Numbered from the stretch's first letter, positions 44,957 to 54,829 are shown. The stretch: DNA of 64,000 nt from JBMOUD01 sp049319665 (GCF_049319665.1 NZ_JBMOUD010000006.1:62001-126000); one strand, 5' to 3'. Notes: generated by a model from the sequence alone, not told the origin. Made by a program: numbers and translations.

Positions 44957-46189
44957 TTACCACCCAACCGGCAGTACATCAAATAACGACATCATGGCGT
45001 AGACAACGCTTGCCAGATAAATCAAAACGATCATCCCTTTTACCAGCGGATGCGTAATTGCCGCGCTACATTGCCAAAGAGTCTGTTGGTCACCGCTGCG
45101 TCGTGCGCCTTTTAGAATAAACATCGGCATGATAGAGAGCACGACGCCGCTGAAAACGCCGGGAATATACAGGGCATTCACAAACGAAATTAACCCGCTA
45201 TAGGCCAGTACAAAAGGTGGGATGACCACCAGTAATATGGCATACAACCGACGCCGCGCAACGTTGTCGACATCCCAGCGAAAGCGGTCGCCTATATTGG
45301 TCAGCAGGCTACCGCCCAATCCCCAGTAAGATGTGAGCATGGCAAACAAGGCAAAAATATTGGCAGAAAAGAAAGCCCATTCCCCCAGTGCCTGGCCCCA
45401 ACTTAAAGTGGCAACCTCAGAAATATTATCCAACCCACTCAACGCAATGACCGAAATAGGGATCGCGGCCAATAGTAATAGCGTTATCACCATTCCAGTC
45501 ACAATCGCTTTGGGCAGCATGGCGGGTTTATCACTAAAACCACGGGCCATCTCCGGTACGATGTATTGCGCTGAGAAGCAAAAAACCACCACGTTGAACA
45601 CCGGCGCCATATAGATCCAATTGCCAGCCAGTAAATGTGTTAGATCGGTTTGTTGCTGCATAAAGGTGGCGATAAATAAAATCAGCACCATCAATATCAT
45701 GCAGATACAAATAAGTTTTTCACTGCGGCCTATCATCTTCAAACCGAACCATAACACCCCAGCGGCGGGCACAAAAAACACCAGGCTACCCATCGACGGG
45801 GAAAGCCCTAGCAACGATTGCAACAGCTTGCCGCTGCCGCTCATATAGGCTGTTAACGCGCCGAGGGAATTGACGCAGACGCTGGCAAACATCAGCCACG
45901 ACCCAAATTTACCGACGTAGCGCAAAGTTAAACCGCTCAGTTGCAGCTGCGCTCGGGTACGCAGCGTTGATTCGGCAACATACAACATGGTGAAGGTGGT
46001 AAAAATACACACCACGACCAGCCAAAAGAGCAATGGCATAAAACCAGCCTGGCGTGAGGCATAGGCAATCGACAAGGCTCCGGCACCAATATTGGTACCG
46101 ACAATCATGGCAACGCCTTCAATAAAGCTCAGTGATTTTTCTGTCGTTCGCGCATGCTCTGCATTACTGATAATAAGGGGTGATGACAT
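44957..46189 (-). CDS. HAAAP-family (aromatic) amino acid permease
   Basis: The protein has about 11 hydrophobic segments. The first carries VAMIVGTNIGAGALSIAYASRQAGF, the conserved start of the hydroxy/aromatic amino acid permease family (TyrP, Mtr, TnaB types). I use the ATG at 46189 (MSSPLIISN), giving 410 residues; the longer frame has a poor leader. It lies 88 bases behind the gabT-like gene on the same strand and is divergent from the MocR regulator upstream. Context suggests uptake of an amino acid or amine metabolised by that aminotransferase, but the solute is not known. Confidence 0.8.
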   Translation of the reverse strand: MSSPLIISNAEHARTTEKSLSFIEGVAMIVGTNIGAGALSIAYASRQAGFMPLLFWLVVVCIFTTFTMLYVAESTLRTRAQLQLSGLTLRYVGKFGSWLMFASVCVNSLGALTAYMSGSGKLLQSLLGLSPSMGSLVFFVPAAGVLWFGLKMIGRSEKLICICMILMVLILFIATFMQQQTDLTHLLAGNWIYMAPVFNVVVFCFSAQYIVPEMARGFSDKPAMLPKAIVTGMVITLLLLAAIPISVIALSGLDNISEVATLSWGQALGEWAFFSANIFALFAMLTSYWGLGGSLLTNIGDRFRWDVDNVARRRLYAILLVVIPPFVLAYSGLISFVNALYIPGVFSGVVLSIMPMFILKGARRSGDQQTLWQCSAAITHPLVKGMIVLIYLASVVYAMMSLFDVLPVGW

Positions 46190-46276
46190 GACGGCTCCTA
46201 CAATACGACGTTTTTGAGATAGAGCGTGATAACCCGAGAAATGGGATTGGGTTATCACAAGTGTCACTCAGCTGTT

Positions 46277-47560
46277 TTATGCCGCCGTGTGGGCTTCTAT
46301 TGCTTGTTGTAGAATATTGAGTGCGCGCTGGAATTGGTCATCGGGGATAGTTAACGGATAAAGGAAGCGGATAACGTTACTGTGTTGTCCACAAATAAGC
46401 AGTAACAGGCCATGTTTCATCGCGTATTGTTGCACGTCACGAGTCATGCAGGCGTCTGGTCGTTTAGTGTTGGGATCGCAGAACTCGACGGCGATCATCG
46501 AACCACGAGCGCGTATTTCGGCAATCGCTGGCTGATTTTTACTGCTTTGCCGTAAAGTATCGGCCAATTTATCGCCAAGCTTGATCGCACGTTGGCATAG
46601 CTGCTCTTCGTCAATGATATCTAACACCGCATGGGCGGCGGCAATAGCCAAAGGATTACCTGCATAGGTGCCTCCCAATCCCCCGGGTTCTGGAGCATCC
46701 ATGATTTGGGCTCGGCCAGCGACAGCCGACAGCGGTAAGCCTGCTGCCAGGCTTTTTGCCATGGTGATTAAATCCGCCTTGGCGGCATAGTGCTCCATGG
46801 CAAACAGTTTGCCGGTACGGGCAAAACCACATTGCACCTCATCGGCAATCAGCAGAATTTTGTGTTGATCACAACATTCGCGCAGACGTTGCATAAAATC
46901 GGCGGGTGCAATATTAAAGCCACCTTCGCCTTGAATAGGCTCTAACACAATGGCGGCGACATCTTGCGCGGCAATGTCTTGGGCAAACACCGCCTCCAGG
47001 CTTTGCATGGCATCATCGACACTGACGCCGTGTAAGGTATTGGGATAACGGGCATGAAACACCGACGCGGGCATTGGGCCGAATTTGTTCTTATAAGGGC
47101 TGGTTTTTCCAGTCATTGCCATCGTCATATAAGTGCGCCCATGGAACGCGCCGCCAAAGGTAATAATGCCATGACGGCCGGTGCTGGCGCGGGCAATTTT
47201 AACCGCATTTTCTAGCGCTTCGGCTCCGGTACTAAAAAATGCGGTTTTTACTGCGCCCGGAATAGGCACTCGGTCATTGATACGCTCGGCCAGATGGACA
47301 TAGCTCTCGTAAGGCACGATTTGATAAGCGGTGTGGGTGAACTTATCTAACTGGCGAGCTATTGCGGCAATTACTTTTTTATGGCGATGGCCGGTATTAA
47401 GTACGGCGATCCCGCCGGCAAAATCGATAAACTCTCGTCCTTCGACATCCCATAGCGTGGCGTTATCGGCATGTTCAGCGAACCAATCACACATAACACC
47501 AATACCACGTGGGGTTGCCTGCTGTTTACGCATACCTAATGCTGCATTTTTGTCTTCCAT
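46277..47560 (-). CDS. 4-aminobutyrate aminotransferase-like (GabT/PuuE family)
   Basis: A class III PLP aminotransferase of 427 residues. FSTGAEALENAVKIARA binds the cofactor phosphate, ADEVQCGFARTG holds the conserved Asp-Glu, and the Schiff-base Lys is in LITMAKSLAAGLPLSAV. The overall similarity is to GabT and PuuE, which convert GABA to succinate semialdehyde. I start at 47560 (MEDKNAALGMRKQ), with GAGGTGAGG upstream. GabT and PuuE cannot be told apart by eye. The neighbouring permease and divergent MocR regulator suggest a locally regulated catabolic unit. Confidence 0.85.
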   Translation of the reverse strand: MEDKNAALGMRKQQATPRGIGVMCDWFAEHADNATLWDVEGREFIDFAGGIAVLNTGHRHKKVIAAIARQLDKFTHTAYQIVPYESYVHLAERINDRVPIPGAVKTAFFSTGAEALENAVKIARASTGRHGIITFGGAFHGRTYMTMAMTGKTSPYKNKFGPMPASVFHARYPNTLHGVSVDDAMQSLEAVFAQDIAAQDVAAIVLEPIQGEGGFNIAPADFMQRLRECCDQHKILLIADEVQCGFARTGKLFAMEHYAAKADLITMAKSLAAGLPLSAVAGRAQIMDAPEPGGLGGTYAGNPLAIAAAHAVLDIIDEEQLCQRAIKLGDKLADTLRQSSKNQPAIAEIRARGSMIAVEFCDPNTKRPDACMTRDVQQYAMKHGLLLLICGQHSNVIRFLYPLTIPDDQFQRALNILQQAIEAHTAA

Positions 47561-47671
47561 TGCCTCACCTCTTGATAACAAGTAATTTACAAAATTCACA
47601 TACTGACGTTTATTTACCTGCTAGTGGAAAGGCTTGACGAGAGCCATTTATCAGTCAACGGAGGGAACCAA

Positions 47672-49171
47672 TTGCGAACTTTGCATGCAGATCATCTTTT
47701 GCAACGTCTACAGTGCGAAACTGAAGGCGCATTGCACCATCGGCTATTTATTTGTTTACGGGCAGCCATTGTTGAGGGCGTTTGGTTACCGAACAGTCGT
47801 CTACCCGCAACGCGAGATTTAGCTCAAGAATTGAGTGTGTCACGCAATACAGTGATCAATGCCTATGAACATTTACTGGCCGAAGGCTATGTCAGTGCGC
47901 GTATTGGCAGCGGCACGCGAGTAGCTGCAACCTTGCCAGAAAGCTACCTGAATGCAGCTAAAATGCCGTTCAACGAGCAGGGCGATGATGTTAAAAATGT
48001 GACGTTGTCACGAAGGGGTGTTGATTTGCTCAATGCCGCGGGAGTGTCACCGCATCAATGGGGAGCATTTGTGCCAGGCGTACCGGATGTCACCCAATTC
48101 CCCCACGCGCTGTTTAGTCGCCTTTATGCAAAATTTAGCCGTGCTCCCGATCATGAGCGCCTTATTTATGACAACCAAGGCGGCTGTGAGGTATTACGCA
48201 CTACTTTGGCTGACTATTTACGAGAAACTCGCTCGGTACGTTGCGATGCTGAGCAAATCCTGATTACTGAAGGGGTTCATCAGGCAGTCGATCTGGTCTC
48301 ACGTATGCTGTGTGACATCGGCGATAGGGCATGGATTGAAGACCCCTGCTATTGGGGGATTCGTAATATCATGCGCATTAATGGGCTTGATGTGATTTCG
48401 ATGCCGGTTGATCACGAAGGAATGAACCCCGATCCTGATGTCGAGAAGGCACCGCCGCGAATTATTATGGTAACGCCCTCGCATCAATATCCGCTCGGCT
48501 CTCACTTGAGTCTTGCTCGCCGCCGGCAATTATTAGAGATGGCTCGACGTTATCAAAGCGTGATCGTGGAAGATGATTACGACAATGAGTTTCGATTTTC
48601 TGGCCAACCGTTTCCTTCGTTACAAGGGCTAGAAGCCGATGCGCCGGTTGTCTATATCGGTACGTTCAGTAAAACGCTATATCCTGGTTTGCGTATTGGC
48701 TACATGGTCGTGCCCAAAACATTAATTGGGCCATTACGAGCGGCGGCGGCAGAGTTGTATCGCAGCGGACATTTGTTGGTACAACGGACATTGGCCGAGT
48801 TTATTATTCAGGGGCATTACGCGGCCCATATCCGGCGGATGAGACTGCTTTATGGCCGACGACACGCTTTCTTGGTTGATCTGATTAAACGTTATCTGGG
48901 CGAGCATTTTTTGCATGAATTTAATCAAGATGCCGGTTTGCACCTGGTGGTAAAACTGCCGCAATCTTGTGATGACCTTGCCATTGCCTCACAAGCGGTT
49001 AAACGCGGTGTTAAGGTGCGGGCCTTGTCTCCCTATTATTGGCAAACGCAGCAGCAGCCACAGCGAGGGTTAATACTGGGCTTTGCCTGCGTGGAAGAAA
49101 AGGCAATGTTCGATGCGCTGTGCACACTGCGTAATTGTTTGCTTGATGCAGGCGTAAGTATCGATAAATAA
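47672..49171 (+). CDS. MocR/GabR-type transcription regulator (GntR HTH + aminotransferase domain)
   Basis: The N-terminal winged helix of the GntR family (LPATRDLAQELSVSRNTVINAYEHL, within the first ~90 residues) is fused to a fold-type I aminotransferase-like domain. That domain has a PLP Lys in GTFSKTLYPGLRIGYM and DYDNEFRF. Such regulators activate or repress neighbouring PLP- or GABA-linked genes when ligand and PLP bind. A GGAGGG motif 8 bases before a TTG at 47672 makes that the likely start; a GTG at 47624 in the same frame would add 16 residues. Divergent from the gabT-like gene, which is its probable target. Confidence 0.85.
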   Translation: MRTLHADHLLQRLQCETEGALHHRLFICLRAAIVEGVWLPNSRLPATRDLAQELSVSRNTVINAYEHLLAEGYVSARIGSGTRVAATLPESYLNAAKMPFNEQGDDVKNVTLSRRGVDLLNAAGVSPHQWGAFVPGVPDVTQFPHALFSRLYAKFSRAPDHERLIYDNQGGCEVLRTTLADYLRETRSVRCDAEQILITEGVHQAVDLVSRMLCDIGDRAWIEDPCYWGIRNIMRINGLDVISMPVDHEGMNPDPDVEKAPPRIIMVTPSHQYPLGSHLSLARRRQLLEMARRYQSVIVEDDYDNEFRFSGQPFPSLQGLEADAPVVYIGTFSKTLYPGLRIGYMVVPKTLIGPLRAAAAELYRSGHLLVQRTLAEFIIQGHYAAHIRRMRLLYGRRHAFLVDLIKRYLGEHFLHEFNQDAGLHLVVKLPQSCDDLAIASQAVKRGVKVRALSPYYWQTQQQPQRGLILGFACVEEKAMFDALCTLRNCLLDAGVSIDK

Positions 49172-49213
49172 CATAAAAAAAGCCCCATACCGCCAAGGCG
49201 AAATGGGGCCAGC

Positions 49214-49242
49214 GCCACTTATCTCAATCTGAGATAAGTGGG
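49214..49242. terminator. Hairpin between MocR gene and cytochrome c
   Basis: CCACTTATCTCA and TGAGATAAGTGG pair as a 12-bp stem around a 3-base loop, in the convergent gap. A second hairpin-like GCCCC ... GGGGC pair lies at 49183-49210. No strong T-run, so termination is inferred from location. Confidence 0.55.
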
Positions 49243-49254
49243 TTATTAGAAGGA

Positions 49255-50445
49255 TTATTTTTTATCTTTAGTGACTTTGCTAACGTCAGAGGCGGAAACC
49301 GCCGCCGCCTGATTGCCCCATGAGCCGCGGATATAGGTCAATACATCAGCCATTTGCTGGTTGTCTAATACGCCTTTATAGCCAGGCATCTTATAAGATA
49401 AGTTGCCTTCGGTACGCGGCGTTTCGGCACCCATTGAAATGACGTTAATCAGGTTAATCGGATTATCAATGGTGACCAGCCCGTTACCGGCCAGCGCCGG
49501 GATAACGTAATCATGTCCCTGACCATTTACGCCATGACAGGTCGAGCAATAAGTCTTATAGAGCTTCTCTGCCGAGGTATTAACGCTTACCGCCGCCGTT
49601 TTTTCTGCTGTGGCAACGGGGGCTGATAGCGATTTTAGATAGACGGCGATACTTTGCAGATCTTCATCTGAAAGGTACTGCGTGCTATTCGTGACTACCT
49701 CAGCCATCGGGCCGGCAAAGGATTTATGCACACTTTGCCCGGTCTTAAGCAACGCAACTAACGTCGCTTCATCTCTTTGCGATCCGCGGATATTAGGTGC
49801 ATACCAGCCACCAATCTCAGAACCAGATAAATAATCAGCTGAATCCTGAGTCAGCCCTTTTTCTTGCAAGGCCAAGCCGCGCGGCGTATGACAAGCGCCA
49901 CAGTGTCCTAATCCCTGCACTAAATACGCTCCGCGATTCCACTGCGCGTCGTGTCCAGCATCTGGGACAAACTTCTTATCCTCATGGAACAGTGTCTGCC
50001 AGACGGCGAGAGGCCAGCGGATGTTCAGTGGCCAAGGGATATCGCTGTTACGATTTCCCACGTCCTGCGGCAGAACGCCCTGCATGAAATAATCGTACAG
50101 CGCGTGCATATCTTCATCACTGAGCTTGGCGAAAGAGGAATAAGGCATCGCCGGGTAAAGGTTATGTCCATCTTTAGCTTTACCTTCACGCATCGCGGTA
50201 TCAAAGTCGCTAAAACTATATTCACCAATACCAGACTTAACGTCCGGCGTAATATTGGTCGAGTAAATTACGCCAATCGGTGTTTCGATGGCTTTACCCC
50301 CCGCGAAGGGCTTATCGTTGGACGATGTATGGCAGGCGGTACAATCTCCAGCACGTGCCAGATATTCTCCGCGAGAGATATCCGCGATTTTGGCATGTGC
50401 GGGTAATGTACTTAGCAGCAACAAGGCTAACAGCGACTTTTTCAT
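49255..50445 (-). CDS. Triheme c-type cytochrome subunit
   Basis: A periplasmic electron carrier: signal peptide MKKSLLALLLLSTLPAHA, then three CXXCH haem sites at residues 35-39 (CTACH), 182-186 (CGACH) and 300-304 (CSTCH). The layout is that of the cytochrome subunit of membrane-bound gluconate or alcohol dehydrogenases. It starts with ATG overlapping the previous gene's TGA by four bases, so the pair is translationally coupled. It most likely takes electrons from the adjacent FAD enzyme to the respiratory chain. Confidence 0.88.
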   Translation of the reverse strand: MKKSLLALLLLSTLPAHAKIADISRGEYLARAGDCTACHTSSNDKPFAGGKAIETPIGVIYSTNITPDVKSGIGEYSFSDFDTAMREGKAKDGHNLYPAMPYSSFAKLSDEDMHALYDYFMQGVLPQDVGNRNSDIPWPLNIRWPLAVWQTLFHEDKKFVPDAGHDAQWNRGAYLVQGLGHCGACHTPRGLALQEKGLTQDSADYLSGSEIGGWYAPNIRGSQRDEATLVALLKTGQSVHKSFAGPMAEVVTNSTQYLSDEDLQSIAVYLKSLSAPVATAEKTAAVSVNTSAEKLYKTYCSTCHGVNGQGHDYVIPALAGNGLVTIDNPINLINVISMGAETPRTEGNLSYKMPGYKGVLDNQQMADVLTYIRGSWGNQAAAVSASDVSKVTKDKK

Positions 50446-52352
50446 GCTTCACCTCCTTGTACGCCAGATTGAGTAATTTCTTGTACAGCACGCCAGCCTT
50501 GGTCCATCGCCGAATGCGCATAAGGGCTCCAGTCAGAGTCGGAGTTAGCAATATGAATATTGCCAAACGGCTGGCGGGCGGTCTTGATGATTTTCTCTGA
50601 TTCGTCTTCGTTATCGAATAGCGAGTTGACGGTGTAAGAGTAGCCATGAGCCCAGCGGTTGACGGTGATCGCCAGAATATCTTTTTCATGATCAAAGCCC
50701 GCTTCGCCAAACATGCCTTGCAGCTGCTTGCGGATCATTTTCTCATGTTCGGAGAACGGCATTGCCAATAATGTCGCACGTCCTATGCGCGATTGCTCGC
50801 GTGCGGACAGCGTGCTGCCTGGCATAGTGGGAACGTAAACCATATGCAGGCACATTGGCGCATCTGGGGTTTTCGGATGCTCATAACCGCCCATGCTCAC
50901 CGGGTAGTCTAATTTTACGCGGCTATAAGGCGCAGCGGGGGAATAGATTTCATGCACGCCCAGCTTGACGAAAGGTTGCCAGTTGCGGATCACTACTTTG
51001 GTGTAAACCAGCGGTGCTTTAACGTTTTCTCGCAGAGCATCCTTTTGCGCTTCCGGTAATGAAGGAACCACATAAGGGATCAGCATATTATAGCCAGCCA
51101 TAATCACTTTCTTGGCTCTGACTTTTTGCAAATCTTGGTTTTTATGTAGATAGGTAACGTCTGCCTGGTTATCGGCAATATTCTCGACATGCAGCCCGAT
51201 AGCATTAAGGCGCAGGCGAGTATTCGCACCTGGTTTGTCGAGTTGTGCATAGTCAAACTTGGCTTTCACAATATCTTCCATGTCATGACCAGGTGCCACG
51301 TCAGGGATCAAACGGCGAACTAACAGGCGTGCCAAACTGGCGTTGCCATCGGGGAAGTGATAGATGTACGGGTCATCAAGTTCAGCCTGTTCGTCGGCTT
51401 CAAGCGGCGGCAACCCTAAGGCAGCAAAACCCGGTAACGCACATAACCGCGCATCCGAACACGAGGTAGCATCAATGCCGACCGCCTGGAAGTCATTGGT
51501 TCTTTGCTGGAAGAATTTAATCGCCAGCGGGCTGAGTTTGACTTTATCACGCAAGAATTGCGTATAGCTGTGCGAGCCAAGGTATTCAACTTTCTCGCTC
51601 TGCGACATTCCGGCCAGATAATCTACCGTTTCCTCGTGCAGTACGATCAGCGCCTTACGGTCGGCTTCTGGCAGAGGGAAATCGCCAATAAATTCAGCGT
51701 AGCTGCGGCCATTCAGGCGGTCCGGTGGAATATCATCAGCAACGTTACGGCCAGGATCGCCGGCAACGATTTTATTCACGCCGAAGTTCTCGCTATCAAA
51801 GTAGACACCGCGGCTTAGCCCCAGATCGGGATAGAAGGTACGCTGAAAGCCTGAGCCGAGCTTATCGACATCGACGGCGAGGTCCGCTAATACGCTCTTC
51901 GCAACTTTACTGTAAATAGATTTAGGCGACTGTAATGACTCGCTGCCACCGTAACCGAGTAGCATGCCATCCGGGGTAGTAAATTCGTTGCGTTTAGCAT
52001 GGCCACCGAAGTCGTCGTGGTTATCAATGAGCAGGATTTTTTTATCCTCGCCCATCTGCTTACGGTAAAAGTGTGCCGCTGACAGGCCGCTAATACCGGC
52101 CCCAACAATCACCAGGTCATACTCTTCGATGACTGGCACGCTAGCGTAATCATACTGTTTGCCGCTACGAGCAATAGCATGAGCACCTTCAAAAGAACCA
52201 TCGTGATTACCCCGCAATCCGGTTAATTCGGGAGGGTAATACAGGGTTTGTTGTGCCACATTGGGCGCAGCTTTCAGTATTTGAAATGGCGTCATGCCAG
52301 CAACAACGGTGATGGCGACACCATTGATAAAATCTCTACGGGTTATGTTCAT
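50442..52352 (-). CDS. Tat-exported FAD-dependent dehydrogenase (spermidine dehydrogenase-like)
   Basis: A 636-residue flavoprotein with a twin-arginine signal (TRRDFINGVAITVVAG, RR at 5-6) and an FAD Rossmann motif VIVGAGISGLSAAHF (GAGISG at 84-89). Further family strings are HDDFGGHAKRNEF and MAGYNMLIPYVVPSLPE. It resembles periplasmic polyamine (spermidine) oxidases/dehydrogenases that pass electrons to a cytochrome; the resemblance is from memory and not tested. The triheme cytochrome gene follows with a four-base overlap. The gabT-like gene 3 kb away would fit GABA made from 4-aminobutanal, but no aldehyde dehydrogenase is seen. Substrate unproven. Confidence 0.7.
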   Translation of the reverse strand: MNITRRDFINGVAITVVAGMTPFQILKAAPNVAQQTLYYPPELTGLRGNHDGSFEGAHAIARSGKQYDYASVPVIEEYDLVIVGAGISGLSAAHFYRKQMGEDKKILLIDNHDDFGGHAKRNEFTTPDGMLLGYGGSESLQSPKSIYSKVAKSVLADLAVDVDKLGSGFQRTFYPDLGLSRGVYFDSENFGVNKIVAGDPGRNVADDIPPDRLNGRSYAEFIGDFPLPEADRKALIVLHEETVDYLAGMSQSEKVEYLGSHSYTQFLRDKVKLSPLAIKFFQQRTNDFQAVGIDATSCSDARLCALPGFAALGLPPLEADEQAELDDPYIYHFPDGNASLARLLVRRLIPDVAPGHDMEDIVKAKFDYAQLDKPGANTRLRLNAIGLHVENIADNQADVTYLHKNQDLQKVRAKKVIMAGYNMLIPYVVPSLPEAQKDALRENVKAPLVYTKVVIRNWQPFVKLGVHEIYSPAAPYSRVKLDYPVSMGGYEHPKTPDAPMCLHMVYVPTMPGSTLSAREQSRIGRATLLAMPFSEHEKMIRKQLQGMFGEAGFDHEKDILAITVNRWAHGYSYTVNSLFDNEDESEKIIKTARQPFGNIHIANSDSDWSPYAHSAMDQGWRAVQEITQSGVQGGEA

Positions 52353-53045
52353 AATTACCTAGTGTTTTAATTATTTCGCAGCAGTCATGATTAAAAAGAA
52401 AACATGTTTGCTGCTTATGGATTATAAAGTTTTCTGAATGCTTCGGATGTATGCTGTGTAGTCCGAATAAGGCTTGTTTATGCGATAGTCATAAATCCAT
52501 TAGTTTTCTTTATTTAACACTAATAAAATTATCTATCTCCGTAAGATTCCCATTGTTAGCCAGGATACGGTTTTGTTATCTTTTTGGCCGCATTCTGTTA
52601 AATGATAGCTTATCTTAGCGAGTAGGGGAATAACCCTAGGCTTTGTGTGATGCGTTTGGCGGAGAGGGAGTTTTTACTAGTTGTACCTAAAAATTAGTAT
52701 AGCTTAGGCCCGATGACGTTGGCAAAAGGATAATTTCCTTGTCTGTTTTTTTAAGTCTACATTTGTATGAATAACCTTTATTAGGATTAATTTTAATTAA
52801 TTCCATGTAAGATTTTTATTACTTAACAATAAACTCCTTGAGCTTATTGTTGTATTGTTATTTTTATGTAATTAAATTATTGGTGATAATGTTTCATGGT
52901 ATTACCGCCCCCATTTATGTCTTTAGGTATGAACTTGTCGTTACCATGTAATGAACTCTGTATTAATAGTTTTTCATTTCACTCTCGTAAATGAGAAAAT
53001 CTAGTAATCATATTGAGTTAGGTATTTTTCTTAAGAGGAAGAAAT

Positions 53046-53186
53046 ATGGGAATATATGTTTTCTATTTCTTGCCTGTTAGTGGGTATTTATCTATATTCG
53101 AAGGATTTCGCATTTCTATAAATTTTTTAGCTATGTGGCGAATCGTATTCACAAACTGTGCTCATAGGTGGTGGGTTTTAGCGTGA
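53046..53186 (+). CDS. Candidate small hydrophobic ORF, 46 codons
   Basis: AGAGGAAGAAAT precedes an ATG and the frame runs 46 codons (MGIYVFYFLPVSGYLSIF ... HRWWVLA). The product is rich in aromatic and aliphatic residues. A terminator-like hairpin (53203-53225) begins 17 bases after its stop. I do not recognise the product. It could be a leader or membrane peptide, or an accident of AT-rich DNA; only the RBS-ORF-terminator layout supports it. Confidence 0.3.
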   Translation: MGIYVFYFLPVSGYLSIFEGFRISINFLAMWRIVFTNCAHRWWVLA

Positions 53187-53202
53187 AGCCTGTGAAGGTA
53201 GC

Positions 53203-53225
53203 GCCAATATCAAATTGGCTTTTAG
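53203..53225 (+). terminator. Small terminator upstream of tssK
   Basis: GCCAAT/ATTGGC stem with loop ATCAA, then TTTT. It lies 255 bases before the tssK start, so any transcript reading from 53000 would end here. Confidence 0.5.
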
Positions 53226-53479
53226 CCTTGCCAGGCATCAAAAAAAGTAGGGCAGTCTGTGGAACTGATAGTGTGAAAATATAGCAATAGGAAAGAAATA
53301 ATCTTCATTATTATAACGTAAAAAAGTTAATGCTAAAAAATAACCATATTTGTAAGAAATAGATCTCACGTGAGTGGATACGTATTTAGTGCTGTAATTA
53401 ACGAACCAAGCAATGACTTGCAAGAGTTTCATCCACGGCGTGATGACAACGCCTGAGTGTAGGACGGAAGGGAGTTCCG

Positions 53480-54829
53480 ATGAAAATTTATCGACCACTA
53501 TGGAATGAGGGGGCATTGCTGTCTCCCCAGCAGTTTCAGCAACAATCAGAATGGGAGTCTTTCAGGAGTGCAGGGGTGTCGGCGCTAACATCTCCTTTCC
53601 CATGGGGAGTTGAAAAGGCTGAATTTGATGAGAACTTACTGTCTTCGGGAGTAATCCAGGTCCGTCATCTACGGCTTTGGCTCCCAGATGGTACGCTGAT
53701 TGACACGCTTAATAGTGATTTACCACCAGAACCTCGAGAATTAGACGCTGGTAAACTTGCCGGTCATGATGTTGTCACTGTTGTACTCGCGTTACCGCTG
53801 ATGCAATCCGGCATTATCAATGTTCAACATGAGTCCTCGGTGACGGAAAGACCGCTGCGCTACCGTGAAGAATGGGTCACTATTCCCGATGCATTTGGCC
53901 CCGAAGAAGAATCGATGGCTGTCGCTCGTTTCAATTTATCTCTTCGTTTTCAGCATGAAAGTAATGAATCTTGGAAGACCTGCCCAATACTCCGCCTGGT
54001 ACGTGATGGGCAAGGTGGGTGGCGACAGGATCTACAATTTATTCCTCCAATGGCTCTATTTTCAGCCAGTTCGACATTACGTGAACGCTTGGTCCTGCTA
54101 AACCGCCAACTACGTTCTCGTCGTCAGCGCCTGATGTCGATGCGTCGTGAGAGTAACGAACGACTGGCTGACTTTGCTGTCGCTGACGTTTCATTATTCT
54201 GGTTGTTGAATGCGCTTAATTCTCACGCCAGAGTACTAACCGAATTTGAGCATTTTTCCGCTCGTCACCCTGAACACGTGTGGGCAGAACTGGCTCGACT
54301 AGCAGGCAGTATGCTGACTTTCTCGCTTGAACATGATCTTGATGCCATTCCAGGTTATGACCATGCAGAACCGAGTAATTCATTTCCACCGTTGTTTGAT
54401 CTTATTACTGCGTTACTTGAGGCTAGCCTGCCATCCAGGGTTATTGCTTTAGAAATGTCACGTACTGATGAGCAGACATGGAGGGCATCTCTTCACGATA
54501 TTCGTTTGCGTGAAGAAGCGGATCTCTATCTCTCCGTACGTTCCGATATTCCCGCCTGGCAGATTGCTGAACGTTTCCCCGCGCTTTGTAAAGCCGGTTC
54601 TCCTGATGAAGTGAATGAAATTTCTAGTGTGGCACTAAAAGGCATACCTCTTATTCCGGTTAGCCGAGTGCCTGCTGCATTGCCGGTACGTCTGGAGAAC
54701 CAGTTCTTTGCATTGGATATGGAGAGCGTGGCTGCTCGTGACATGCTGGAACAGGGGGTATGTATGTTCTATGTGCCTTCTCTTCTTGGCTCACTCGAAC
54801 TCGAACTGTTTGCGGTATTACGCTCATGA
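53480..54829 (+). CDS. tssK: T6SS baseplate protein TssK
   Basis: TssK links the T6SS baseplate to the membrane complex. The 449-residue protein begins MKIYRPLWNEGALLSPQQFQQQSEWE, the family signature, with VRHLRLWLPDG and the C-terminal FFALDMESVAARDMLEQG region. GGAAGGGAG precedes the ATG. Overlap ATGA couples it to tssL. It is the first T6SS gene in the window, after the AT-rich gap, and so probably the first of the operon. Other core genes (tssA, B, C, E, F, G, M, H, hcp) are not in the window. Confidence 0.92.
   Translation: MKIYRPLWNEGALLSPQQFQQQSEWESFRSAGVSALTSPFPWGVEKAEFDENLLSSGVIQVRHLRLWLPDGTLIDTLNSDLPPEPRELDAGKLAGHDVVTVVLALPLMQSGIINVQHESSVTERPLRYREEWVTIPDAFGPEEESMAVARFNLSLRFQHESNESWKTCPILRLVRDGQGGWRQDLQFIPPMALFSASSTLRERLVLLNRQLRSRRQRLMSMRRESNERLADFAVADVSLFWLLNALNSHARVLTEFEHFSARHPEHVWAELARLAGSMLTFSLEHDLDAIPGYDHAEPSNSFPPLFDLITALLEASLPSRVIALEMSRTDEQTWRASLHDIRLREEADLYLSVRSDIPAWQIAERFPALCKAGSPDEVNEISSVALKGIPLIPVSRVPAALPVRLENQFFALDMESVAARDMLEQGVCMFYVPSLLGSLELELFAVLRS

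Larger units (their letters stand above)
52353..53479. other. AT-rich intergenic region before the T6SS genes
   Basis: 1.1 kb without a well-supported gene. It is clearly more AT-rich than its neighbours with many A/T tracts, as at horizontally acquired, H-NS-bound promoters. A candidate small ORF with terminator lies within (53046-53225). A minus-strand frame at 53238-53516 overlaps tssK and is not credible. Confidence 0.6.

Noticed and set aside
53238..53516. 92-codon minus-strand frame before tssK
   Set aside because: It overlaps the tssK start, lacks a family or ribosome binding site, and is expected by chance in AT-rich DNA.
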